Assembly: GCA_946481355.1 (NCBI GenBank)
Contig: CAMLNH010000195.1
Location: 1 to 5,413, forward strand
Direction of reading: 5' to 3'
DNA from: an uncultured Curvibacter sp.
Lineage (GTDB): Bacteria; Pseudomonadota; Gammaproteobacteria; Burkholderiales; Burkholderiaceae
Length of the DNA stretch: 5,413 bases
A model generated the notes under the pieces. It was given only the letters and a program-made list of their open reading frames with translations. It made no database searches and was not told the origin of the DNA. Within the stretch, counting starts at the first letter, position 1, and each line of letters begins with the position of its first letter. The translations under genes and the position numbers were made by a program. This document shows, piece after piece, positions 1 to 5,328 of this stretch.

Positions 1-111
1 CGCGCCGCGCGCAAGGACGCCGCCAACGTGCCCGAGAAGCGCAGCGGTCGCGCCTACCGCGAGCTGTTCCAGTTCATCAAGGCATCCGAAGCCGCGGCGA
101 GCGATGAGTGA
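1..111 (+). CDS. darP: DarP/YjgA (DUF615) ribosome-assembly factor, 3' end only
   Basis: Only the last 36 codons and the TGA stop (109-111) are in the window, so the 5' part of the gene lies off the left edge. The visible peptide is strongly basic and ends in a Tyr-Arg-Glu-Leu-Phe-Gln-Phe-Ile-Lys stretch (residues 19-27 of the fragment) followed by an acidic, alanine-rich tail. This looks like the C-terminus of the DUF615 family, whose E. coli member YjgA/DarP binds the large ribosomal subunit during its assembly. The stop overlaps the ATG of the following mog gene by 8 bp, so the two are probably translationally coupled in one operon. I recall yjgA next to mog in other Burkholderiales, which supports the call. 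With so little sequence, the identification rests on the C-terminal pattern and the neighbour. Confidence 0.7.
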   Translation, partial: RAARKDAANVPEKRSGRAYRELFQFIKASEAAASDE

Positions 112-688
112 TTCCGTTCGCATCGGCATCGTCTCCATCAGCGACCGCGCGTCGAGCGGCGTCTACGAAGACAAGGGCCTGCCCGCGCTGCAGGACTGGT
201 TGACGCGCGCGCTCAAGAACCCCATCAGCTTCGAGCCGCGCCTGATCCCCGACGAGCAGCCACGCATCAGCGCCACGCTCATCGAGCTGGTCGATGCCGG
301 CTGCTCCCTGGTGCTCACGACCGGCGGCACCGGCCCGGCCCTGCGCGACGTCACGCCCGAGGCCACGCTGGCCGTGGCGCACAAGGAGATGCCGGGTTTT
401 GGTGAGCAGATGCGCCAGATCAGCCTGAAGTTCGTGCCAACCGCCATCCTCTCGCGCCAGGTGGCCGTGATCCGCGATCGGAGCCTGATCATCAACCTGC
501 CGGGCCAGCCCAAGTCCATCCAGGAAACGCTCGAAGGGCTCAAGGATGCCGAGGGCAAGCCCGTCGTCGCCGGCATCTTCGCCGCCGTGCCCTACTGCGT
601 GGACCTGATCGGCGGGCCCTATATGGAAACCCACGACGCGGTCTGCAAGGCCTTCCGTCCCAAGTCGGCGATCCGCGCGCCGAAATAA
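104..688 (+). CDS. mog: Molybdopterin adenylyltransferase Mog
   Basis: Mog adenylylates molybdopterin with ATP, giving the activated intermediate into which molybdate is inserted by MoeA; it acts in the cytosol as a trimer. The 194-residue product matches E. coli Mog (195 residues) nearly end to end: the N-terminal RIGIVSISDRASSGVY block (6-21), Thr-Thr-Gly-Gly-Thr-Gly at 72-77 for pterin binding, the Arg-Asp-Val-Thr-Pro motif at 81-85, PGFGEQMRQISL at 97-108 and NLPGQPKS at 131-138. Asp50 and Asp82 correspond to the two aspartates shown to matter for catalysis in E. coli Mog. The ATG at 104 is chosen because it gives the family N-terminus; it lies inside the end of the upstream gene, which suggests coupled translation. 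The gene ends 9 bp before the tail of the convergent regulator gene. Nothing suggests damage. Confidence 0.96.
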   Translation: MSDSVRIGIVSISDRASSGVYEDKGLPALQDWLTRALKNPISFEPRLIPDEQPRISATLIELVDAGCSLVLTTGGTGPALRDVTPEATLAVAHKEMPGFGEQMRQISLKFVPTAILSRQVAVIRDRSLIINLPGQPKSIQETLEGLKDAEGKPVVAGIFAAVPYCVDLIGGPYMETHDAVCKAFRPKSAIRAPK

Positions 689-697
689 GCGGGGCGC

Positions 698-1606
698 TCA
701 GCGCGCCTGCGGCAGCAGCTGCCCGGCCTGTGCCACCAGCTGCTGGCGAAACACCTCGGCGATCGGCGACAGGCGTTTGCCCTTGGGGTAGACGATGTGC
801 CATTGCGAGGCGATCGGAAAACCTTGCACATCGAGCACCGCCACCCCCTGCGTGGCCGGCTTGGCGGCCAGTGCATGCACCGAAATCACGGCCAGCCCCA
901 GCCCCCCAGCCACGGCTTCGCGCACGGCCTCGTTGCTCCCCAGCTCCAGCCTCAGATCCGGCGCATAGCGCTGCTTGCGAAAGTGCGCATCGGTGGCCAG
1001 CCGCGTGCCCGAACCTTGCTCGCGCAGGATGAAGCGCAGGCCACGCAGGTCCTGCAGCTTCAGGTGCCGCTTGCGGGCCAGGGGATGGTCGGCGCTGGCG
1101 ATCAGCACCAGGGGGTTGGGCAGGAAGATCTGGTCTTCGAGCTCCAGCTCGGCCGGCGGCCGCGACATGATGTAGAGGTCGTCCAGGTTCTCGCGCAGGC
1201 GACCCACCACACCGTCGCGGTTGAGCACCTCCAGTGAAATGTCCACCTCGGGGTGACGGCTGCAGAAGTGGCCGAGCAGCCGCGGAATGAAGTACTTGGC
1301 CGTGCTCACCACCGCCACCTGCAGGCGTCCGCGCGTCAGCCCCTTGAGGCCGTCAACGATCTGGCCGAAGGCCTCCCACTCGGTGGCCATGCGCCGGGCC
1401 GTGCGCGCCAGCTCCAGCCCGGCCTGGGTCAGGTGCACGCGGCGCGCCACCACCTCATACAGCGGCAAGCCGACCGACTCGCTGATCTCGCGCAGCTGCA
1501 TGGACGCCGTGGGCTGGGTTACGTGCATGGCGCGCGCCGCGCCGCTGACGCTGCCGGTCTCGGCCAGCGCCAGGAAAAGGCGCAGCTGGCGGAAAGTCAC
1601 GTTCAT
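698..1606 (-). CDS. LysR-type transcriptional regulator, CbbR/CmpR-like
   Basis: The product is 302 residues, the usual LysR-family length. A winged helix-turn-helix lies at about 5-62, with the recognition region around residues 15-42 (AETGSVSGAARAMHVTQPTA). The effector domain spans about 93-295. It carries stretches I recognise from CbbR, the activator of Calvin-cycle genes: Ser-Thr-Ala-Lys-Tyr-Phe (101-106), SRPPAEL (148-154), REQGSGTR (195-202), GSNEAVREAVAGGLGLAVIS (222-241) and a late Trp-His before KRLSP (277-281). The ATG at 1604-1606 is chosen because the protein then begins directly at the conserved FRQLRLFLALAETGS helix; the frame stays open to 1789, but those extra 61 residues are Cys/Gly/Arg-rich and unlike LysR proteins. 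A weak AGAG lies 8 nt before the ATG. The gene is divergent from the SbtA-type permease and probably controls it, perhaps in response to a carbon metabolite. Target and effector are inferred. Confidence 0.88.
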   Translation of the reverse strand: MNVTFRQLRLFLALAETGSVSGAARAMHVTQPTASMQLREISESVGLPLYEVVARRVHLTQAGLELARTARRMATEWEAFGQIVDGLKGLTRGRLQVAVVSTAKYFIPRLLGHFCSRHPEVDISLEVLNRDGVVGRLRENLDDLYIMSRPPAELELEDQIFLPNPLVLIASADHPLARKRHLKLQDLRGLRFILREQGSGTRLATDAHFRKQRYAPDLRLELGSNEAVREAVAGGLGLAVISVHALAAKPATQGVAVLDVQGFPIASQWHIVYPKGKRLSPIAEVFRQQLVAQAGQLLPQAR

Positions 1607-1650
1607 AGATAAAACTCTATGGATATATATCTGATTATCGATTTTACTTT
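1605..1650. promoter_or_regulatory. AT-rich divergent control region between regulator and permease genes
   Basis: This stretch is sharply AT-rich in an otherwise GC-rich window and lies between the divergent LysR and permease starts, where a LysR-family regulator normally binds. Small symmetric elements are visible: ATAGA-N6-TCTAT at 1605-1620, which overlaps the regulator's start codon; a perfect 10-bp palindrome GATATATATC at 1622-1631; and a weaker ATC-N8-GAT at 1629-1642. Possible -10-like hexamers are TAAAAT and GATAAT on the minus strand and GATTAT (1633-1638) on the plus strand, but no convincing -35 box pairs with any of them. A control region here is well supported by position. The exact operator and promoter boxes are not resolved. 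Confidence 0.6.
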
Positions 1651-1692
1651 GTGCAGGGCATCCACCATCATTCAGGCACTGGAGCCCCCCCG

Positions 1693-2691
1693 ATGCACAA
1701 CCTGCTAGACCCCGCCATCCTCTTCTTCCTGTTCGGCATGCTGGCCGGCACGGTGAAGTCCAACCTGGAAATTCCCCAACCCATCTCACGTTTTCTGTCG
1801 CTGTACCTGCTCATGGCGCTCGGCCTCAAGGGCGGTTTTGCGCTCTCGCGCTCGGGCCTGACGCCGGAAGTGCTCACCAGCCTGGCCTGCGCCATCGCCC
1901 TGGCCATCCTGGTGCCGCTGATCGGCTACCGCCTGCTGCGCCGCCTGCTCTCGCCCTTTGACGCCGCGGCGCTGGCCGCGACCTACGGTTCGGTCAGCGC
2001 GGTGACCTTCGTCACCGCCACCCAGTTCCTCGACAACCAGCAGATCGCCTACGGCGGCTACATGGCTGCGGCCATGGCGCTCATGGAGTCGCCCGCCATC
2101 GTGCTCGCGGTGCTGCTGGCCAATGCGCAGCGGCGTCAGGCCAGCGCAGGCGTGATCGCCTCGCCCCACGGCGCGGCCCTGCTGACACCGACGCCGTCCG
2201 TGGGCCTCGGCCCCATCCTGCGCGAATCCCTGACCGACGGCGCCCAGCTGCTGCTGCTCGGCGCCATGTTGATCGGCATGCTCACGGGCGAGAGCGGCCA
2301 GGCCGCCATGCAACCGTTCTCGGGTGATCTGTTCAAGGGCATGCTGGCCTTCTTCCTGCTCGACATGGGCCTGGTGACGGCGCGCAACCTCGGCCCGCTG
2401 CGCCAGCAATCGCCCTGGCTCATCGGCTATGCCCTGCTGGCGCCGCTGGTGCACGCGGGCCTAGCGCTGGCACTCGCCACGGCGCTGGCCGTGCCCCTGG
2501 GCGACACCATCCTGCTCATGGTGCTCGCGGCCAGCGCTTCCTACATCGCGGTACCCGCCGTGCTGCGCCATGCCATCCCCGAGGCGCAACCCGCGCTCTA
2601 CTTCGGCATGTCCCTGGGCGTGACCTTCCCGCTCAACATCCTCGCGGGCATCCCGCTCTACGCCTGGGTGGCACAATCGGTGCTCCTTTGA
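1693..2691 (+). CDS. sbtA: SbtA-family sodium-dependent bicarbonate permease
   Basis: The product is a very hydrophobic inner-membrane protein of 332 residues with about ten membrane-spanning stretches, as in the SbtA (former DUF897) family. The best-studied members are cyanobacterial high-affinity sodium/bicarbonate symporters. Family hallmarks are LSLYLLMALGLKGG (35-48), YGSVSAVTF (98-106) in the first half, and the related LAASASYIAVPAVLR (278-292) with SLGVTFPLNI (307-316) in the second, fitting an inverted-repeat fold. A hydrophilic loop at about 144-180 separates the halves; in cyanobacteria the PII-like SbtB acts on SbtA. The ATG at 1693 is chosen because GGAG lies 8 nt upstream and the N-terminus then starts at the first membrane helix. 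A GTG at 1651 would add 14 unconvincing residues. Bicarbonate as substrate is inferred from the family; proteobacterial members are less well tested. Confidence 0.87.
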   Translation: MHNLLDPAILFFLFGMLAGTVKSNLEIPQPISRFLSLYLLMALGLKGGFALSRSGLTPEVLTSLACAIALAILVPLIGYRLLRRLLSPFDAAALAATYGSVSAVTFVTATQFLDNQQIAYGGYMAAAMALMESPAIVLAVLLANAQRRQASAGVIASPHGAALLTPTPSVGLGPILRESLTDGAQLLLLGAMLIGMLTGESGQAAMQPFSGDLFKGMLAFFLLDMGLVTARNLGPLRQQSPWLIGYALLAPLVHAGLALALATALAVPLGDTILLMVLAASASYIAVPAVLRHAIPEAQPALYFGMSLGVTFPLNILAGIPLYAWVAQSVLL

Positions 2692-2708
2692 AGCGGCGGG
2701 CCTGAGCA

Positions 2709-2725
2709 CGGGGCCGCCGCCCCCG
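2709..2725 (+). other. Small GC hairpin between permease and exporter genes
   Basis: CGGGG at 2709-2713 can pair with CCCCG at 2721-2725 around a 7-nt loop. An alternative register pairs GGGGC (2710-2714) with GCCCC (2719-2723) around a CGCC loop. No T-run follows, so it is not a typical intrinsic terminator. It lies in the 57-bp gap between the two genes and could protect or partly separate the transcripts. A GC-rich gap can make such a pairing by chance. Confidence 0.25.
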
Positions 2726-2748
2726 TCCACCTCAGCCGCCACCTGCCC

Positions 2749-3621
2749 TTGCCCTTCACCCACCTGCTGCTCGCCCTGGCCGTGGTCGCGGTCTGGGGCA
2801 GCAATTTCGTCGTCATCAAGTTCGGCCTCACCGAGCTGCCGCCCCTGCTGCTGGCCACGATGCGCTTTGCGCTCAGCGCCCTGCCCTGGCTTTTCTTCAT
2901 CCGCCGGCCCGCCGTGGCCTGGCGTTACCTCGTGGGCTATGGCGTGCTCATGGGTTTCATGTTCGGCCTGCTCTTCCTGTCCATGCGCTCGGACGTCACG
3001 CCGGGTCTGGCCTCGCTGCTCATGCAGTCCCAGGTCTTCATGACCCTGCTGCTCGTGGCCTGGCTGCAGCACGAGCGCATGCCGCGCATCCAGTTCGCCG
3101 GCCTGGCCCTGGCCACCACGGGTTTTGCGCTGATCGCCTGGGCCGGCTTCACACAGGCCCACGACGTCACGCCGCTGGGCCTGGGTCTCGCACTCAGCGG
3201 CGCCCTGTGCTGGGCCTGCGCCAATGTGGTCTCACGCAGCATCGGCAAGGTCGACATGCTGGGCTTCATGGTCTGGAGCAGCGTGTTTGCCGTGCCGCCC
3301 CTGCTGGCGCTGAGCCTGAGCTTCGAAGGCGTGGCCGCCATCACCGAGGCGCTGCCCCGTGCCAGCCTGGCCGCCTGGGCCGCCATGCTCTGGCAGGCCC
3401 TGGGCAACACCCTGTTCGGCTTCGGCGCCTGGGGCTGGCTGCTGGCGCGGCACCCGGCCGCCACCATCACGCCCCTGGCCCTGCTGATCCCGGTCTTCGG
3501 CATGGGCAGCTCGGCCCTGATCCTCGGTGAACCGCTGCAAGCCTGGAAGCTGGGCGCCGCGGCGCTGGTGATGGCCGGGCTGGCGGTCAGCGTGCTGGGC
3601 GCGAAAGTCCTGCGCCGCTGA
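2749..3621 (+). CDS. eamA: EamA-type DMT exporter, probable O-acetylserine/cysteine exporter
   Basis: The product is a 290-residue inner-membrane protein built of two EamA repeats, about 5-132 and 145-287, each with around five membrane helices. It follows E. coli EamA (YdeD) closely: VVAVWGSNFVVIKFGL (12-27), LPPLLLATMRFAL (30-42), PGLASLLMQSQVFMTLLL (85-102), the second-repeat SGALCWACANV (150-160) and TPLALLIPVFGMGSSALILG (241-260). E. coli EamA exports O-acetylserine and cysteine. The start is a TTG: the frame is open back to the permease stop, but it contains no ATG or GTG, and the TTG gives the family N-terminus. No clear Shine-Dalgarno precedes it, so translation may depend on the upstream gene 57 bp away. 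The cysE gene, whose enzyme makes O-acetylserine, faces it, which supports the substrate guess. The fold is certain; the substrate is an inference. Confidence 0.85.
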   Translation: MPFTHLLLALAVVAVWGSNFVVIKFGLTELPPLLLATMRFALSALPWLFFIRRPAVAWRYLVGYGVLMGFMFGLLFLSMRSDVTPGLASLLMQSQVFMTLLLVAWLQHERMPRIQFAGLALATTGFALIAWAGFTQAHDVTPLGLGLALSGALCWACANVVSRSIGKVDMLGFMVWSSVFAVPPLLALSLSFEGVAAITEALPRASLAAWAAMLWQALGNTLFGFGAWGWLLARHPAATITPLALLIPVFGMGSSALILGEPLQAWKLGAAALVMAGLAVSVLGAKVLRR

Positions 3622-3629
3622 GAGGTGAA

Positions 3630-3646
3630 GCCTGTTCAGAACAGGC
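3630..3646. terminator. Probable bidirectional terminator hairpin between eamA and cysE
   Basis: GCCTGTTC and GAACAGGC form perfect 8-bp arms around a single central A; as RNA this folds as a 7-bp stem with a 3-nt loop. It lies between the stop of the rightward exporter gene (3621) and the stop of leftward cysE (3654), where both transcripts should end. T-rich tails are weak: TTATTTG follows some 8 nt after the arm on the plus strand, and only TT follows on the minus strand. The palindrome and its place are seen directly; termination activity is inferred. Confidence 0.55.
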
Positions 3647-3653
3647 CCCGGGC

Positions 3654-4427
3654 TTATTTGCCGATCAGCTGGTTGAGCTTGTCTTTTTCGAACTGCTCTT
3701 CGCGCGCCGCGTCGCAGGGCACGCAGTCGGCGGCGGCCTTGCTGGTCGAAAGCTTCTCGATGGCCTGCCAGAGCAGGGCGATCTGGTGCTCGTGGCCCGA
3801 GGCGTTGTCGACCAGACCGCGCAGGGCCTGGCTCAGCGGGTCGTCTTCCTGCGTGATGCCGTAGGCCGTGAACTTCTTTTCCGGCGCGGTCACGTCGGCA
3901 CTTTCACCGGCCTTGGACGGAATGATGCGCGCCGGGATACCCACGGCCGTGGCGCCTGCCGGCACCGGCTTGATTACCACGGCATTGCTGCCGATCTTGG
4001 CGCCGTCACCCACTTCAAAACCGCCGAGCACCTTGGCGCCCGCGCTCACCACCACATCCTTGCCCAGCGTGGGATGGCGCTTGGTGCCCTTGTAGAGCGA
4101 GGTGCCGCCCAGCGTGACGCCGTGGTAGATGGTGCAGCCGTCGCCCACCTCGGCGGTTTCGCCGATGACCACGCCCATGCCGTGGTCGATGAAAACGCGT
4201 TCACCGATCTTCGCGCCCGGATGGATCTCGATGCCCGTGAACCAGCGGCTGAAGTGCGAGATGAAGCGCCCCAGCCACTTGAGGCCGTGCGTCCAGCACC
4301 AGTGCGCTCCGCGGTGCAGCGTCAGCGCATGCAGGCCGGGGTAGCAGGTCAGCACTTCCCAGGCGGTCCGGGCGGCCGGGTCGCGGTCGAGGATGCACTG
4401 GATATCGGAGCGGAGGCGGGCAAACAT
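3654..4427 (-). CDS. cysE: Serine O-acetyltransferase CysE, short form
   Basis: CysE transfers acetyl from acetyl-CoA to L-serine, giving O-acetylserine, the carbon skeleton for cysteine; it is cytosolic. The 257-residue product has a helical N-terminus ([20 protein letters not shown], 1-20), then a left-handed beta-helix of hexapeptide repeats at about 66-170. Asp81-His82 and His118 (Lys-Arg-His-Pro-Thr) correspond to E. coli Asp157-His158 and His193 of the active site. GETAEVGDG (89-97), VTLGGTS (104-110) and GIPARII (163-169) complete the family pattern. The N-terminal domain is about 75 residues shorter than in E. coli, as in other short-form enzymes. The tail carries Cys-Val-Pro-Cys at 235-238 and ends in Ile-Gly-Lys, not the terminal Ile that docks into CysK in enteric bacteria. 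The start at 4427 is set by the family N-terminus, although the frame stays open into trmJ. Ten bases separate it from the trmJ stop, so the two are surely co-transcribed. Confidence 0.95.
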   Translation of the reverse strand: MFARLRSDIQCILDRDPAARTAWEVLTCYPGLHALTLHRGAHWCWTHGLKWLGRFISHFSRWFTGIEIHPGAKIGERVFIDHGMGVVIGETAEVGDGCTIYHGVTLGGTSLYKGTKRHPTLGKDVVVSAGAKVLGGFEVGDGAKIGSNAVVIKPVPAGATAVGIPARIIPSKAGESADVTAPEKKFTAYGITQEDDPLSQALRGLVDNASGHEHQIALLWQAIEKLSTSKAAADCVPCDAAREEQFEKDKLNQLIGK

Positions 4428-4437
4428 GGGAGCTAGT

Positions 4438-5208
4438 CTAGCGCTTGGCGCGAGACGCTGTTTCCAGCATGGCCTTGGCAACACCTCTGAGGATATGGAC
4501 TTCCTCCTGGGTCGGTTGCGCGCGGTTGAACAGCGCGTTGAGACGCGGCATGAGCTTCTTGGGCGCTTCGGGATCGAGAAAGTCCACCGCCACCAGCGCC
4601 TGCTCCAGATGCGCCAGCAGGCCGGCCACCTGGGGCGCGTCGGCCCGCACAGGCGCTGCCGTCGCTTCCTGCACGGCATAGCCACCCAAAGCCAGGCGCC
4701 ATTCGTAGGCAATGAGTTGCACCGCGGCACCGAGATTCAGGGAGCCAAACTTCGGGTTGGTCGGGATGCTGAGGCAGACATGGCTGCGGTACACATCCTC
4801 GTTACGCATGCCAAAACGCTCGGAACCGAAAAGCAAGGCCACCCCCTGCGGCCCCGCCTCGGGCGTGGCCGTCTGCACCAGCTGGGCAAAGTGCTCGCGC
4901 GGGGCGCGCGTGGGCGGGCCGAAGTCGCGCGGCGTCATGGCCGTGGCGCAGAGGTGCGTCATGCCTTCCAGCGCCTCGTCCAGGGTCTCGACGATACGGG
5001 CCTTGTCCAGCACATCGTTGGCCCCGCTGGCACGTTCGATGGTTTCCTGGCGCCGCAGCACATTGGCCCAGCGCGGCGCCACCAGCACCAGTTCGTCGAA
5101 GCCCATGACCTTCAGCGCCCGCGCCGCCGCGCCCACATTGCCGGCGTGGCTGGTCTGGATCAGGACGAAACGGGTGCGGAATCCGGGACGGGGCGGGGCG
5201 GTTTGCAT
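4438..5208 (-). CDS. trmJ: tRNA (cytidine/uridine-32-2'-O)-methyltransferase TrmJ
   Basis: TrmJ is a SPOUT-fold enzyme that uses S-adenosylmethionine to methylate the ribose at position 32 of the anticodon loop of several tRNAs. The 256-residue product (246 in E. coli) shows the family motifs in order: [19 protein letters not shown] (19-37) with Asn24, [10 protein letters not shown] (125-134) with Glu130, and [22 protein letters not shown] (148-169), the last two belonging to the trefoil-knot cofactor pocket. The C-terminal extension, including [20 protein letters not shown] (208-227) and [11 protein letters not shown] (238-248), is also as in TrmJ rather than in general TrmH proteins. I choose the ATG at 5206-5208; a TTG immediately upstream in frame is possible but unnecessary. 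No strong Shine-Dalgarno is visible. It is the first gene of a leftward pair with cysE and is divergent from suhB. Confidence 0.94.
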   Translation of the reverse strand: MQTAPPRPGFRTRFVLIQTSHAGNVGAAARALKVMGFDELVLVAPRWANVLRRQETIERASGANDVLDKARIVETLDEALEGMTHLCATAMTPRDFGPPTRAPREHFAQLVQTATPEAGPQGVALLFGSERFGMRNEDVYRSHVCLSIPTNPKFGSLNLGAAVQLIAYEWRLALGGYAVQEATAAPVRADAPQVAGLLAHLEQALVAVDFLDPEAPKKLMPRLNALFNRAQPTQEEVHILRGVAKAMLETASRAKR

Positions 5209-5233
5209 CAAAAACAGGCAAGGCGGGTAGAAT
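5203..5233 (+). promoter_or_regulatory. Candidate suhB promoter
   Basis: TAGAAT at 5228-5233 differs from the TATAAT consensus at one base and is the best -10 box before suhB. TTGCAT at 5203-5208 could be the -35 box, but its 19-nt spacing is longer than ideal and it overlaps the trmJ start codon. If real, transcription would start near 5240 and leave a leader of almost 90 nt that contains the structures at 5246-5311. The match could be chance. Confidence 0.35.
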
Positions 5234-5245
5234 CTGGCCTATTGT

Positions 5246-5274
5246 CGCCGCCCGCATCGCCGGACGGCGTTTTT
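5246..5274 (+). terminator. Terminator-like hairpin with T-run in the suhB leader
   Basis: CGCCG (5246-5250) pairs with CGGCG (5265-5269). After one C-A mismatch, CCG (5252-5254) pairs with CGG (5261-5263), leaving a 6-nt loop, and five T residues follow directly (5270-5274). That is the form of an intrinsic terminator reading rightward. A shorter alternative stem, CGCC/GGCG with a GGAC loop (5258-5269), ends at the same place. No rightward gene lies just upstream, since trmJ reads the other way, so if it works it would act on the suhB transcript itself as an attenuator. The structure is seen; the function is inferred. Confidence 0.4.
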
Positions 5275-5288
5275 GTTCTTCGCTCACC

Positions 5289-5311
5289 GGGGGCAGCTAC
5301 TGGCCGCCCCC
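5289..5311 (+). other. GC stem-loop just upstream of suhB start
   Basis: GGGGGC (5289-5294) can pair with GCCCCC (5306-5311) around an 11-nt loop, and the structure ends 17 nt before the suhB ATG. No Shine-Dalgarno sequence is visible in the AT-rich bases between it and the start codon (5312-5328). The stem could influence ribosome access or be one arm of the structured leader. Confidence 0.35.
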
Positions 5312-5328
5312 TCAACGCCTCACAATTT

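Noticed and set aside
694..704. Tiny GCGC-TCA-GCGC hairpin between mog and the regulator gene
   Set aside because: Only four base pairs with no T-run, and it overlaps the regulator's stop codon. It is too weak to call a terminator, though the convergent genes have no other visible one.
1651..1692. GTG start at 1651 for the permease
   Set aside because: It would add 14 hydrophilic residues with no family match, while the ATG at 1693 has a GGAG at good spacing and starts at the first membrane helix.
1607..1789. 61-codon N-terminal extension of the LysR-type gene
   Set aside because: The extension is Cys/Gly/Arg-rich, crosses the AT-rich control region and the permease start, and has no LysR-family counterpart. 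The internal ATG at 1606 gives the standard N-terminus.
1786..2454. Long leftward open frame (222 codons) antisense to the permease gene
   Set aside because: Its protein is His/Gln/Arg/Gly-rich without recognisable motifs, as expected for the reverse frame of a GC-rich membrane-protein gene.
2461..3162. Long leftward open frame (233 codons) antisense to the permease end and exporter
   Set aside because: Low-complexity, charged composition (Gln, Gly, Glu, His) and full overlap with two well-recognised genes mark it as a shadow frame.
3786..4436. Rightward open frame (216 codons) opposite cysE
   Set aside because: Composition is Ala/Arg/His-rich with no motif, and it mirrors the conserved cysE codons on the other strand.
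4428..4730. 101-codon N-terminal extension of cysE running into trmJ
   Set aside because: It is the other-frame reading of trmJ, on the same strand. The CysE family N-terminus begins at 4427.
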